This document shows, in pieces, positions 1 through 10,103 of a stretch of 64,000 nucleotides of DNA. Origin of the DNA: Hysterangium stoloniferum (taxonomy: Eukaryota; Basidiomycota; Agaricomycetes; Hysterangiales; Hysterangiaceae); NCBI GenBank assembly GCA_015178975.1, contig WHVD01000069.1, positions 372,001 through 436,000 of the forward strand, written 5' to 3'. Under the pieces are notes generated by a model. The model was not told the origin of the DNA. It saw nothing but the letters and a program-made list of their open reading frames with translations, and did no database searches. The position numbers and the translations under genes are program-made. Each line of letters opens with the position of its first letter. The stretch's first letter is position 1.

Positions 1-960
1 GTTAATGCATCACAACAGATCTCTGAAATCAACGCCACTGGAAATTGATAGCAGGTGAGATTGCATCGCTGATGGATAGGGCTGATTAGACAACAACGCC
101 AATGATGTTGAGCATAGATGCGACAGATGTGGTGGTGATGAGACAATGAAGTGGGCGGTTATGCGCCGAAGTAAGTCGAAAGAGATGTTGAAGGACGATG
201 GATATGATGTACATGCGATGAGTGTGGTTAGAATAGACAGACACCATTATGCAGCAAGCCTAAACAAAGGAGGGCCGCTTCCTTCCATGGTACAGTGTTC
301 TCTTCTCAACGCTCCTCCTCACTGCTCTCCTTCCTATTGTGCTGTGTCTTAATGCTCCTCCTCACTGCTCTGAAGGATGGAAGATATGAGGGCAGCCGTG
401 ATTGGTACATCGAACATAAACATAGGGAGCGCCTCCTTCCTATTGTGCGGTGTCTTAACGCTCCTCCTCACCGCTCTGAAGGATGGAAGATATGAGGGCG
501 GCCATGATCGGTACATCGAACATAAACATAGGGAGCGCCTCCTTCCTATTGTGCAGTGTCTTAACTCTCAATGCTCCTCCTCACCGCTCTACTCCTCCTG
601 TTATGTAGTTCCCTGCCGGAGACCTAAAGGATATGATCGGTTCATTGGCTATGGAAAAGGAGGGACGGATGAGATAGGAGTGACGGCTACCATAGAATGG
701 TGATGAGTGACGTTATTTGAGTTGTCGATTGTAGAATGGTTGTAAAGTCTTGTGGATGAAATAGAATTATGGTAGATGTGATAAATGGGTTTTCGAATGG
801 TTATTGTTGGGATTAGTCCTGAATAATAAGCCCTAAAGGGAATGTGGGCCAAAGAGCATTTCGAAGATGAATATGCAACCTGTGCAGAAAGTGGAAGGTG
901 GGTCTTGAGACTCGAAAACACAATTGGACAGTGTTTCGTCACTTGGTTATACGGTGTGAG
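1..960. other. Repeat-rich stretch, no recognisable gene
   Basis: I see no protein family in either strand. The stretch contains a short tandem repeat at 329-560 (listed separately). Its right end abuts a retrotransposon primer-binding site at 961-975, so at least the part near 960 is probably the decayed internal region of a copia-type element reading on the minus strand. No open frame here resembles gag or protease, so this is inferred only from the adjacent PBS and LTR boundary. Confidence 0.4.
329..560. repeat. 106-bp tandem repeat, about 2.2 copies
   Basis: The string CCTTCCTATTGTGC recurs at 329, 435 and 541, exactly 106 bp apart. The intervening sequence (containing GAAGGATGGAAGATATGAGG) is near-identical between copies. 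Short open frames here come from the repeat and do not look like genes. Confidence 0.8.
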
Positions 961-975
961 CCAGGGCCCATAACC
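961..975 (-). other. Copia-type primer-binding site (half initiator tRNA-Met)
   Basis: Read on the minus strand the site is GGTTATGGGCCCTGG, immediately preceded by an LTR end ...TTTTAACA (complement of 976 onward). It is complementary to the anticodon-arm segment of eukaryotic initiator tRNA-Met (GCTGGGCCCATAACC) apart from the outer base. Priming by an internally cleaved initiator tRNA-Met is known for Ty1/copia elements. A second copy of this signal is at 58761-58776 on the plus strand. Confidence 0.6.
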
Positions 976-1180
976 TGTTAAAATTCAAGACCCATATTAT
1001 TAGGGAGTCAAGGATAAGTATAACCGACACCTTGTAACTATACAGTAGTTGCCTCATTTATATACATTTTCTCGATTATGTAGGCGCTGGGGGAGTCGGG
1101 TGATATGCCCGAGAACAAAGGGCGGAAGAACCTTTATGTCTCAGGTCATATTGCCCCCTGATCGGGAAAAGCAGAACGGT
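976..1180 (-). mobile_element. Probable copia LTR remnant (minus orientation)
   Basis: The sequence begins TGTTAAAATTC directly beside the primer-binding site, as an LTR boundary should. The far end is not defined: coding sequence of another copia fragment on the plus strand starts at about 1,200. No target duplication could be assigned. Confidence 0.4.
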
Positions 1181-1199
1181 GTTTTCTTCACCTTCCAAC

Positions 1200-1964
1200 A
1201 ACTGTCATCCAGTTCTCACACCTATGACACCTGGTACATCCCTTTCCAAGGAAATGGGTCCTGAGAATGCTGCAGAGGTGGATTTCATGTGTAGTGTTCC
1301 TTATCTCAGTGCTGTTGGGTCTTTACAATACCTGGCTACTATGACCCGTCCAGATATTGCTTATACTGTGTCCTACTTGGCACATTTTAATGGCAATCCT
1401 GGACCAAAACATTGGACAGCAGTGAAGCACTTGTTCAGATACCTAAAAGGTACACTGGAATACAAGTTGCATTACTCTGGTAAAAGTGGCTCTGAATTAT
1501 TCACCACATATACTGATGCTGCTCATGGTGATTGCATTGATTCTGGAAGATCCACTGGGGGTTATGTAACTATGATGGCTGGAGGTGCTATTGGCTGGAG
1601 TAGTAAACTGCAAAGTATTGTCACACTTTCTACAACTGAAGCAGAATTTGTCTCTGCTGTAGAAGCTGGCAAGGAGATTGCCTGGATGTGGAAAATCCTA
1701 GGTGAATTTAGCTACCAAGTTAATCAACCCTCCACTCTATACATTGACAACCAGTCTGTCATCAGTGTGGCTAAGAATCCTGAGCATCATGGGAGGATGA
1801 AACATCTTGATCTTCACTACTATTGGCTTAGAGATGCTGTAAATGCCAAGTGTATTACTCCTTCCTATATTCCTACTGCAGAACAAATTGCAGATATTCT
1901 AACCAAGCCTCTATCCTCTCCCAAGGTTCAATTTTGCCGTGATGGAATGGGCATTAGAACTTAG
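1200..1964 (+). pseudogene. Ty1/copia polyprotein C-terminus (RT end and RNase H)
   Basis: The frame shows copia hallmarks in order: the RT tail with SVPYLSAVGSLQYLATMTRP, the linker RYLKGTLEYKLHYSG, RNase H with YTDAAHGD and the STTEAEFVSA block, a YIDNQSV block, and the C-terminal HLDLHYYWLRDAV and EQIADILTKPL motifs. The stop codon at 1962-1964 is a natural polyprotein end. The N-terminal gag, protease, integrase and most of RT are missing, so this is a 5'-truncated copy. It is followed by a CT-rich stretch, a purine tract and an LTR in the expected order. It inserted into the integrase of the minus-strand gypsy element on its right. Confidence 0.9.
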
Positions 1965-2066
1965 TTCTATTCTCTCTTTTCTTACTCTCTGTAGTTTAGC
2001 AAAGTCTCTGTCTCTGTCTCTGTCTCTGTTTCTTTTTCTTTAGAGACATGTGAGATCAGGGGGGTC

Positions 2067-2334
2067 TGTTAAAACTGCCTCCACTGTCTCCAAGACCTTC
2101 TGGAACCTTCTAGAACCTTCTAGAAGCTTCCAGCTGTTAAAGGCATAGAAAAGAATTGACCCAGCCTGGGATTAAACCAAGGACCTCCTGGCTTTATATG
2201 CAGGTGCTCTTAACCACTGAGCTACTGGACCTATGATCTAGTATTATATGATACATATATATAAGGACTTATGATGCCAACTTGTGCTCTTATAACAGTT
2301 TATATAACTGATGGCAAACCTGGGTCTTATAACA
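2067..2334 (+). mobile_element. Copia 3' LTR with purine tract just upstream
   Basis: A purine tract containing GATCAGGGGGGT (2052-2065) precedes TGTTAAAACTGCC. The right boundary is ...TCTTATAACA, giving TGTTA/TAACA terminal inverted bases, and the length is 268 bp. The right flank GTCTG (2335-2339) would be the target duplication, but the left copy is lost because the element is 5'-truncated. Unusually, most of its middle is a tRNA-like sequence on the opposite strand. Confidence 0.7.
2158..2231 (-). tRNA. tRNA-like sequence or tRNA pseudogene inside the copia LTR
   Basis: On the minus strand these 74 nt begin GGTCCAGTAGCTCAGTGGTT, which contains an A box. A 7-bp acceptor stem (GGTCCAG with CTGGGTC, two G-U pairs), a D stem GCTC/GAGC, and a T arm CTTGG-TTTAATC-CCAGG can all be drawn. 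The anticodon arm has an extra base in one strand, so the anticodon is ambiguous. That defect and its position inside a retrotransposon LTR suggest a tRNA-derived insertion (SINE head or pseudogene) more than a working gene. Confidence 0.55.
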
Positions 2335-2339
2335 GTCTG

Positions 2340-3849
2340 TCACATATAGATATTGTATTTTCCCATTTCTAACACAAAGATGGCTGAGTAGGAACCCTCT
2401 GTAGAAGAAGGCAATCTGGTAATCAGGTCCATTGAGACAACCTCAAACGGCCTTAAAGGTACATCCACGGGTCGAAGAGCTCCCTGTCGAGCAGAATGAT
2501 CAACCTTAGTTTTCTGGCATATGTCACAGCTGCGAGCATATGCCACACAGTCCTGTAACATCCTCGGCCAGAAAAACTGATCCTTCATCAGTCAAAAAAG
2601 TCTGTGACCACCTGCATGAGCTCCTTCGAAGGGGTTGTCATGGATCAATTTGAGTATGGTTGACATCATGCTGCTAGGTACACAGATTTGACTTTTCCAG
2701 TCTGAATCTCGAAAGAATAATAGCTTATTCTTGCTGATGAAATAGTGCGAGGGGGTAGCTACCATATTTGGGGAAATGGGATCAGCGGCATAATGATTTC
2801 TGAAGGCGGGATCTTTCTGATATCCATCATGAAGTTTCTTGACATAATTCTTATTGATTTCTATGAGTACTTGGGGGTTCGAGAGATTAAAGGTCACCTC
2901 GTCAATTTCATTGTTTCTGGGGAGGTTGTGTAAATCCCATTTCATTTGGGGGACTTCTTCCATCATCCCAACTGGTTCGACTAACTCATGATGAGTGAGA
3001 AAGACGGCCTTTTCTGCTGGTTTGTTCTCCCATAATGTCTTGTTGTCATTCCGGTTGTGAGAGTCCGCTATGATTGGTAAAAGGTCGTCTCTCACGGGAC
3101 TAGCACAGTCAGGTACTCGAGGAAGTCTAGACAGTGGGTCAACATTGCTGTGTACCCGCTCCGCTCGATGTAAGATTTCCAGACTGGGGTATGCAGTGTA
3201 TACCACCCTCCATGTGGCCAGTCGACGATTGGTATTCTTGTAAGATCTGGCCCATTGTAATGCCGCATGGTCAGTGATCAAAAGGATATGTTCTCCTTTG
3301 ATAAAGGGCTGGAAATGGACTAGTCCCTCCTTAGCAGCGAACACTTCTCGCTCCGTGGCTGAATAATTACATTCTGCTTTCTTGAGCATGCGGCTCCAAT
3401 ATGCAATGATGCGCTCGACCATGACACTGGTATCATCAAAATCTGAGGCCCAGGAATCTGCCCAAGTGAATTCTGGCTCCTTGGTTTTATAACAAGTAAC
3501 AAAAATGGGCACATCTTGAGATTGATTGAAGGCTGATCTTGCTTGGGCATAGATTTTAGTGTCCTTTAGATCCCTGAGCGTTATTTTCTGTATTTGTTGA
3601 AGACAACATCCCAGTGCGAAGTCTGAAGCGTCCGTGTATAATCAATAAGGCATGCCACTTGCGGGGTGTCCGAGTACTGGAGCAGAGCTCAATGCAACCT
3701 TGATGTCTTCAAAAGCTCAGGTGTGTTTCCAACGGACACCTTTCTTTAAGAGGTTAAAGAGTGGAGCAACCATCCAGGAATAAAATGGTATGTAAGCTGA
3801 AAAGTACACAACCATCCCTAGGAAGCATTGAAGATCTGCTATCTTGGAA
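2340..3849 (-). pseudogene. Gypsy-B RT tail, RNase H and integrase N-terminus
   Basis: Reading from 3849 downward, the RT tail has CFLGMVVYFSAYIPFYSW. RNase H follows at 3512-3000 with AIL-type residues degraded but ATEREVFAAKEGL, LLITDHAALQWA and HSNVDPLSRLPR clear. The integrase H2C2 zinc-binding region comes next (HDNPFEGAHAGGHR, then FFWPRMLQDCVAYARSCDIC), and the start of the catalytic core has VSMDLITRLP. Frame breaks lie at about 3,550-3,700 and at 2,590. The core stops at the copia insertion, so the DDE triad is incomplete. Confidence 0.85.
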
Positions 3850-4952
3850 GGTGTTGTTACAACTGTGTCACAGCCGTTCGGCCCTGAGGTTATTGCCACC
3901 TATTGACGATTCAATTATCACTCAAGTCACCACATCGGAAACCATCGCCCCCAATGCTGATATATGCTTTTGCGGTGATCAAACTCCGTTTATGCCCATG
4001 TCAAAATATACTCGTACTATCTGGTTAAACTTTTGATACGTCCCTTTTATTATGATGATCCACTCTATCCTACGTTTCACATATGTCTATATAGTTGTAA
4101 CCCTCGAACTATTTCCTTTTACCGTAATTCCACTCTCAGTTATCATCAGCCTCCGAACTAATCATAAACTTCCCATTCCTAGTCAAGCTTATTGTTAATA
4201 CCGTTTTCCACCCTTCTCCCCGTTAGTATTTTATAGATGCCTGATACTTGTATATGAACCCGCTGTAGTTGTAGTTACTAGGCAATCAGAATATCGACTC
4301 AGAATACCCTCTTACGCCTCTAGCAGTCTTGTACTAAGAATCCCCTCATCCGCCTTCGTGTGCGCTCGTCCACTTGTGATGTATTAGCCTTATTTTAATA
4401 CTATTTTCTGAAAAAGGAGTCCAATGCTCTATCAAAATGTGCAAATACTCAATTCACTGCAAGGTAAAATAATTTAAGTATTTGATATTAATCAGTGGCA
4501 GCCTAAATAGACTTAGAACCCCTGAAGTCAAGAGTTTACTTGAATATATGCACCCTACTTCGCAAAGAAGGTTTTGAGAGCTGCTTGTGCAAGCTTGTTC
4601 TTTTTCTGTAAAAACACTACTAAAATATGAATAACAATTCACTGATTCCGAAACTAGATTCAACTTCGATTCTAGCTAGTTTATACATATTTTATACTAT
4701 TTATCAAACAGTAAAAATATTTATAAACAGGTCAAAAGATTAGATATAGAATAAAACACTATTTGGCTAATATATGCTTTATTTACACTAACCTACAAGG
4801 TCTACTGTGATACTAACTTATCAGGATCTTAATGTAGTCTTAAGGATTCTGCAAGGATATTCTCAGTATTTGTTTATGTGAATATGCTTTACTGATTCAC
4901 AATAAATGAACAAAGGAACGGGATTATTTGCAATGTAATAAACAGTCAAATT

Positions 4953-5238
4953 ACTCAACTAGAGGTGACTGAAGTTTTAGACTACAAATAACAATGTAAA
5001 GAAAACTAATAATCGGTACTCAATTAAGAGATGACTATAGTATAAAGAATTAATACCAGAAACTCAACAAGAGGTGGCAGGGAATCCTGATTGGTCAGAA
5101 GAGTGACCAGGGGGTAGGATTATTGTCAGAAGCTCAACAAGAGGTGACAAAGGGATCCTGAGATAGCTTAGGTCAGCAGCTCAACTAGAGATGACTAAGT
5201 ATTTATATTTATTTGTCCAACAGCCCAACAAGGGGTGG
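4953..5238 (+). repeat. Six dispersed copies of a ~17-bp CTCAACAAGAGGTGAC motif
   Basis: Imperfect copies occur near 4953, 5019, 5061, 5131, 5180 and 5223, spaced about 40-70 bp apart. The core is CTCAAC(A/T)AGAG(G/A)TGAC, and the last copy reads CCCAACAAGGGGTGG. The spacing and conservation look like an old, diverged tandem array rather than a coding signal. Confidence 0.7.
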
Positions 5239-5692
5239 AATAAACTGCTTGCTGCAGTGGCACACTGATGTGGCTGATAAATTGTAGTAAAGATTGATTG
5301 ATTTTGATATTCAAGGCTGGAGCTGAGCTCCTTATATACATTTTGGTCTGAGACATTTTAGAAGATTCTAGAAGATTGAATGATGTCATTCTGGAAGGAA
5401 TGATGTCATTTAGAATTTTCTAGAATTTTCTAGAGCATAGTGGAAGGTTCTAACTACTTCTAAGACACTATAGAATATTCTTGGCATAATAGAACTTACT
5501 GGAATCTTATAGAATATTCTACAATATTCTATCTATTATTAGTATCTACTATCTACTGTTCCTTTGGAAACCACTGGAATGTTCCAGAGATTTCCGGTTT
5601 TTGTTGAAGTAGCATATATGATTATATAATGCTCTCACGCCTGTGCACGCGCATAACATCCTTCGCGTCTTGTGACTGTCACATGTTGTGAC

Positions 5693-5998
5693 AGTCGCGC
5701 GCCTGTGTGACCGTTGCGCGCCTGTGTGACCGTCGCACACCTCTGTGACCGTTGCGCGCCTGTGTGACCGTTACGCGCCTGTGTGACCGTTGCGCGCCTG
5801 TGTGACCGTTGCGCGCCTGTGTGACCGTTGCGCGCCTGTGTGACCGTTGCGCGCCTGTGTGACCGTTGCACGCCTGTGTGACCGTTGCGTGCCTGTGTGA
5901 CCATTGCGCGCCTCTGTGACCATTGCGCGCCTCTGTGACTGTTGCGTGCCTCTGTGACTGTTGCGCGCCTCTGTGACTGTTGCGCGCCTCTGTGACAA
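5693..5998. repeat. 19-bp GC-rich minisatellite, about 16 copies
   Basis: The unit is GCGCGCCTGTGTGACCGTT. Variants with CTCTGTGAC, GTGCCTCTG or CGCACACC cluster towards the ends, with the most uniform units in the middle. The unit length is not a multiple of three, so all frames stay open and give meaningless repetitive ORFs. It sits inside the 4375-6237 element. Confidence 0.9.
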
Positions 5999-6561
5999 CT
6001 GTCATTTGTTGTGATGGCTGTCACTCGTTGTAAGGAGTTTCCCGCGTGCCGTAGAAATTCAATATCTTGCTCAATTTATTAGATAAAAATACAAAATAAA
6101 TTGTATAAATTCAAGATAAATCAAACAAATATTGTACAATTTTATCATCGCAATATAATTACATTTGAATATTCGTTTTCACAATTTGTTAGGGGAAATT
6201 GTTTAAAAAATCAGAAAAAACCTATAAATACATAACACCACTCTCGGTCACTGACCCTTGGCCCGACACTCGACTTAACCTTTGGTCCCGATCGGTACCT
6301 CACCAAAAGGAACTTGTTAGGATTAGTCTTTGCCCACCCGAAATTTAAGGACACTCAACAGACATTTGTGAGGGTGCAGCACATAAGCTGAAGCCAAGTC
6401 CTTCCGATCGGTCCCTGTCGGCCAACTGACATCAGTCAGTTTTCAGTTCTTAACAGGTGTAGCTAGTTCCAGTATGGCAGCGACCTTCTCTTGGTGGGTT
6501 GAAAAACCAAGTCTAGACACCTTATGACCTAGTAATAGAATCGAGTTATACCCAATGTAGC

Positions 6562-7381
6562 TGTTAGGATACACACACAGGCCGGGTTTCCGGAGAAACC
6601 CGCGGGATATCCGGTAGGACTTGGCTTCAGCTTATAGGCTGCACCCTCGCTAGATCGTGTTGTCCAATTTCAAACGGACGGATGGGGATCCCGGGGAGTC
6701 CGGGCGGGGTTCGTGGGTCGTGGGTCATAGGTTGGGGGTCGTGGGTCATGAGTCGAGTTGGTTGAGAGAGATAGATGCGCTGGAGCCTGTGGGCTCTGAC
6801 TAGTGCGAGCGATGTGAATCGAGTAAGGTTTTAGAGCGGAAAATATATTTAGATTACTGGGGGGAATCTAAGCTAATTTTCTGACTGGATTGTATGTACA
6901 ACATCTGCCAGTTTATATAGACCGTGGAATGCATGACATACCAAATCCAGTAATAATCGAAACGAAACTAACAAAACATGAAACGGGAATAGTAAACACC
7001 AAATTGGTGTTAGGAATGGAACGGAATGGAGCGGAGTCCGAATCATGACAAAGCATAACCCATAACGGGAAACGGAGTGGGAGTGGAGTCCTAAATCGTG
7101 ACAGGTCATTTGACTAAAACGGGAATGGGGCTCGATTAGAGCAGTGACAGGATTCTAAGCAGGGACCGGTGACTGATGCGTGGGACGAAGACGGACATAG
7201 ACAGAGACGGAGTCCGGGGGAAGTCCGGTGACTGATATGTATCGTAATGAGGTCGAACGTAATGAGTCTTGACGTGACGGAGTCCGGGCGGGAAATCCTA
7301 TAAACAGACGATTGGTGCTTGTAGCGCATGGGGGCGTACGGGTTAGTGCCCGGAGTCCGGCGGGATTGTCCGGTCGTAACA
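6562..7381 (-). mobile_element. Gypsy-A LTR, left arm (3' LTR of the minus-strand half)
   Basis: On the minus strand it runs from TGTTACGACCGG to GTATCCTAACA, 820 bp. A purine tract AAAGGGAGGATAC (complement of 7382-7394) precedes it, as for a 3' LTR. It contains the TATATAAACTGG promoter-like box and the short GACCCACGAC-type direct repeats shared by all Gypsy-A LTRs in the window. Open frames inside it recur in every LTR copy and are not genes. Confidence 0.9.
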
Positions 7382-7442
7382 GTATCCTCCCTTTATGCCG
7401 AAGTCCCAAAGAGGCTCTAGACCTAGATAAGGTTCTTGTCGG

Positions 7443-8108
7443 CTACGCGCATGTGTCAAAAGTCATGTCCAAGGATTTTCCGAGGGATCTAAAGAAGTGA
7501 GACATGAACTCTGATCCTCTATCGGAAGTCACGTGGGACGGAACTCCGTGCTTGGAAAATACGTGGATAATGAAAAGTTCCGCTAACTGCACGGATGTAA
7601 TTGTATCATAAGTAGGGATGAATATACCTTGTTTTGAGAATCTGTCAACAACGACTAGAATAGCAGAAAAGCCTTCAGAATCCGGTAGGTGTTCAATGAA
7701 ATCCATAGAGATAGAATTCCACGGATGTTCCGGTACCGGGAGTTGTTTCAAAAGGCCATATGGCTTGTGTCGCTGAGATTTCGAGCGGGGACAAGTAGTG
7801 CAAGATTTACAATAGTGCTTAATGAATCCACGGAGTCCGGGCCAAGTATATTCTCTTCTTATTAATGATAGAGTTTTGTTGTACCCGAAATGTCCTGAGA
7901 GTGGATGATCATGTTTGTATTGTAGGATCCTGAGGCGGAGGCCGTCGGAGTCCGGTACATAGATACGATCGTCAAGTCTAATGAAACCATGTTGATCAAG
8001 AGACCACCGAGGTTGATCGGGGTCCACGGGATTGTCCAGATGAGCTTTAGTGACTGGGTCTAGCAGAATTGCCGATAGAATATCTTGATGTAACTTCTCG
8101 ATATCCAT
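7443..8108 (-). pseudogene. Gypsy-A integrase, truncated (minus half)
   Basis: The frame contains the H2C2 zinc-binding region (HDHPLSGHFGYNKT, then CKSCTTCPRSKSQRH) and part of the DDE core (SMDFIEHLPDSEGF, VVVDRFSKQG, VTSDRGSEFMS). It stops at KSLDMTFDTCA. From GACATGAC onward the sequence is not integrase but the element's 3' tail, leading straight into the purine tract and LTR. The last catalytic acidic residue, the C-terminal domain and the chromodomain are therefore deleted. The plus-strand arm at 12090-13325 has the identical truncation. Confidence 0.9.
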
Positions 8109-8345
8109 AATGATAATTCCACGGACAATGGGATTGACGAGGAAAGTTGCTCAGACCGATGCGGTAAGCTGTTGATTCGTGAAAATAGGTTTCAGGTTGT
8201 GCGGATTTACCGTTGCATAGTTGTTGCTCCCCTCTTTAGGATAGATGTCCCATCGTCTAGTTAAAGTGTCGGGTTTGCCGCCGAGATGGCCGGGTCGAAA
8301 ACGGATAATCATATTGAAGGCAGAGAGATATTCAGACCAGCGGGC

Positions 8346-10103
8346 CTACTGGCAGGTCAAAAGCTTTGTGGTAGAAAAGTATTCCAGGTTTTTGTGATCT
8401 GTTACAACGTCAATAGGAGCTCCTGAACCTTCCAAATAGTGTCGCCACGCTTTGAAAGCTGAAAAGATTGCCAGAAGTTCTTTATCATGAACATTGTAGT
8501 TGAGCTCTGCTCCGGTAAAAGTCTGGGACAGAAAAGCCACGGGGTGGACTTCTCCGTTGGAGTCCTGGATAGAAAGAATGGCTCCAAGTGCATAGTCGGA
8601 GGCGTCCATTTCAACAATGAGCGGGAAGTCCGGTTTCCAATGCGACAGAATAGGAGCTGTAGAAAAAGAATTTTTTAAAAGATTGAAAGCTTTTTGACAC
8701 TTATCATTAAAGGTCCACGGAGTACCCTTACGTGTAAGATGGGTAAGGGGTACCGCGATGTCGGAATATCCACGGATAAAACGTCTGTAAAAATTGGCAA
8801 AGCCGAGGAAAGATTGTATATCTTTAACTTTTTGGGGTTCGGGCCAATCTTTGATGACTTGCACTTTAGTTTCATCCATGCGGAGTCCATCGGGTCCCAT
8901 CATGAAACCTAGGTATTCCACGGAGTCCGTGTCAAAAGTACATTTTTTACCATTTGCGAATAAACCATGTTGTCTGAGCCTCCGGAGAACTTCACGGACT
9001 TGTTTGTCGTGTTCCGCGGGATTCTCGGAGTAGATAAGAATGTCGTCCAAGTAAACAATGACGCATACATCGAGCATGTCGGAGAAAATGTCGTTGATAA
9101 AACACTGAAAAACAGACGGAGCATTGGTGAGTCCAAAAGGGATGACCAACCACTCGAAGGCCCCATAACGGGTTCTAAAAGTGGTTTTCCATTCATCACC
9201 TGTGCCAATCCAGACCAAATGATAAGCATGCTTGAGATCTATTTTGGTGTAAATCCGGGCATTCCGCGGAGCATCGAGCAGGTCAGATATAAGTGGGAGT
9301 GGATATTTATCCTTTTTGGTGACAGCATTGAGTCCTCTAAAATCAACACATAGTCGAAGGGATCCATCCTTTTTCCTGACAAACAGAACAGGTGCTCCAA
9401 AAGGAGACTTTGAGGGTCGAATAAACCCTATGGACAAATGTTCATCCAGGAAATCACGGATTGCGGATAGCTCCGTGGACGAAAGCAGGTAAATATGTCC
9501 TAGGGGTGGCTGGGCGCCATCTTCAAGATCGATTTTTAAGTTGTATTCTCTGTGAGGTGGAAGCCGGTCAGCTTTTCGCTTGCTAAAAACATCCGCAAAG
9601 TCATGATATTTCTCCGGGACGCCTTCTAGGTCAGCGGCTTGCTCAGAATCAGATACCGGGGTTGAAAAACGTCCAGTTGCTTCATCAATTTTTAAGTTGA
9701 TAGTGAACGCCTGGGACCCATCCATTTTTGAAGCCCTAATAAAAGCTGCAGCATTAATCAGAGAAATGGACGGAGGTGCCGTGGGTTCCGGGGAAGCTGT
9801 AGGTGCCGTAGGGATCACAGGAGTCCTCGAGACTGCAGGTGCCGGGAAGGCCATGGGTGCCGTGGAGGCCGAGACAGGCGCAGTTTCCTCGGTCGCCACG
9901 GGAGTCCGGAATGTTATACTGTTAGCTATCCAGTCAATCAACAGATTGTAGCGGGTAAGCCAGTTATGTCCTAGGACTACCGAGCAACTTGAGTCTAACT
10001 GGGTCACATAGAAAGTGACCAATTGAGATGTTCCACAAGGGAAATTGATGGGTAAATCACAAGCTTGGGTAACAACCGAATTACTTGTGCCATCGAAGAG
10101 GCT
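8346..10103 (-). pseudogene. Gypsy-A protease end, reverse transcriptase and RNase H (minus half)
   Basis: The frame starts inside the aspartic protease domain (SLFDGTSNSVVTQACD), lacking the catalytic DSG that Gypsy-C has upstream. RT follows with RLCVDFRGLNAVTKKDKYPL, VIPFGLTNAPSVFQ and VIVYLDDILIYSE (intact YLDD). RNase H then has VEMDASDYALGAILS and ELLAIFSAFKAWRHYLEG. It ends at a TAG after TTKLLTCQ. The plus-strand arm reads TTKLLTRRQ through the same point, so this stop arose by C-to-T changes. The protease end abuts plus-strand integrase sequence at about 10,100, an inversion junction. Confidence 0.9.

Larger units (their letters stand above)
4375..6237. mobile_element. 1.86-kb TG...CA element with CCACT target duplication, no coding capacity
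   Basis: The boundaries TGTGATGTATTAGCC and AATACATAACA are flanked by perfect CCACT repeats (4370-4374 and 6238-6242). TG/CA ends and a 5-bp duplication point to a long solo LTR or a small non-autonomous LTR element. It is AT-rich at both ends. It contains six degenerate copies of a CTCAACAAGAGGTGAC motif, a TTCTAGAA-rich segment (5340-5560) and a 19-bp GC-rich minisatellite. A TATA-like CCTATAAATA lies near its right end. I recognise no protein in it. Confidence 0.7.
3855..6455 (+). mobile_element. Solo gypsy LTR (Gypsy-C relative), interrupted by a younger insertion
   Basis: It starts TGTTACAACTGTGTC and ends CAGTTCTTAACA, flanked by GGTGT at 3850-3854 and again at 6456-6460. The right-hand part (GCAGCACATAAGCTGAAGCC at 6378-6397) matches the ends of the Gypsy-C LTRs at 58947-59490 and 60879-61441. 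Without the nested element at 4375-6237 it would be about 0.73 kb, a normal LTR length. It lies inside the RT frame of Gypsy-B, which resumes on the other side, so it is younger than Gypsy-B. Confidence 0.8.

Noticed and set aside
5635-6024. Repetitive HRGAQ/ATVTQARNGH-type ORFs in several frames
   Set aside because: They are translations of the 19-bp minisatellite, open in every frame because no unit has a stop.
6873-7409. Small ORFs such as MTCHDLGLHSHSVSRY and MRYKHQSSVYRISRPD recurring at 13439-13895, 25326-25859, 28290-28881 and 63807-63989
   Set aside because: They recur because they lie in Gypsy-A LTR copies; no start context or domain supports coding.
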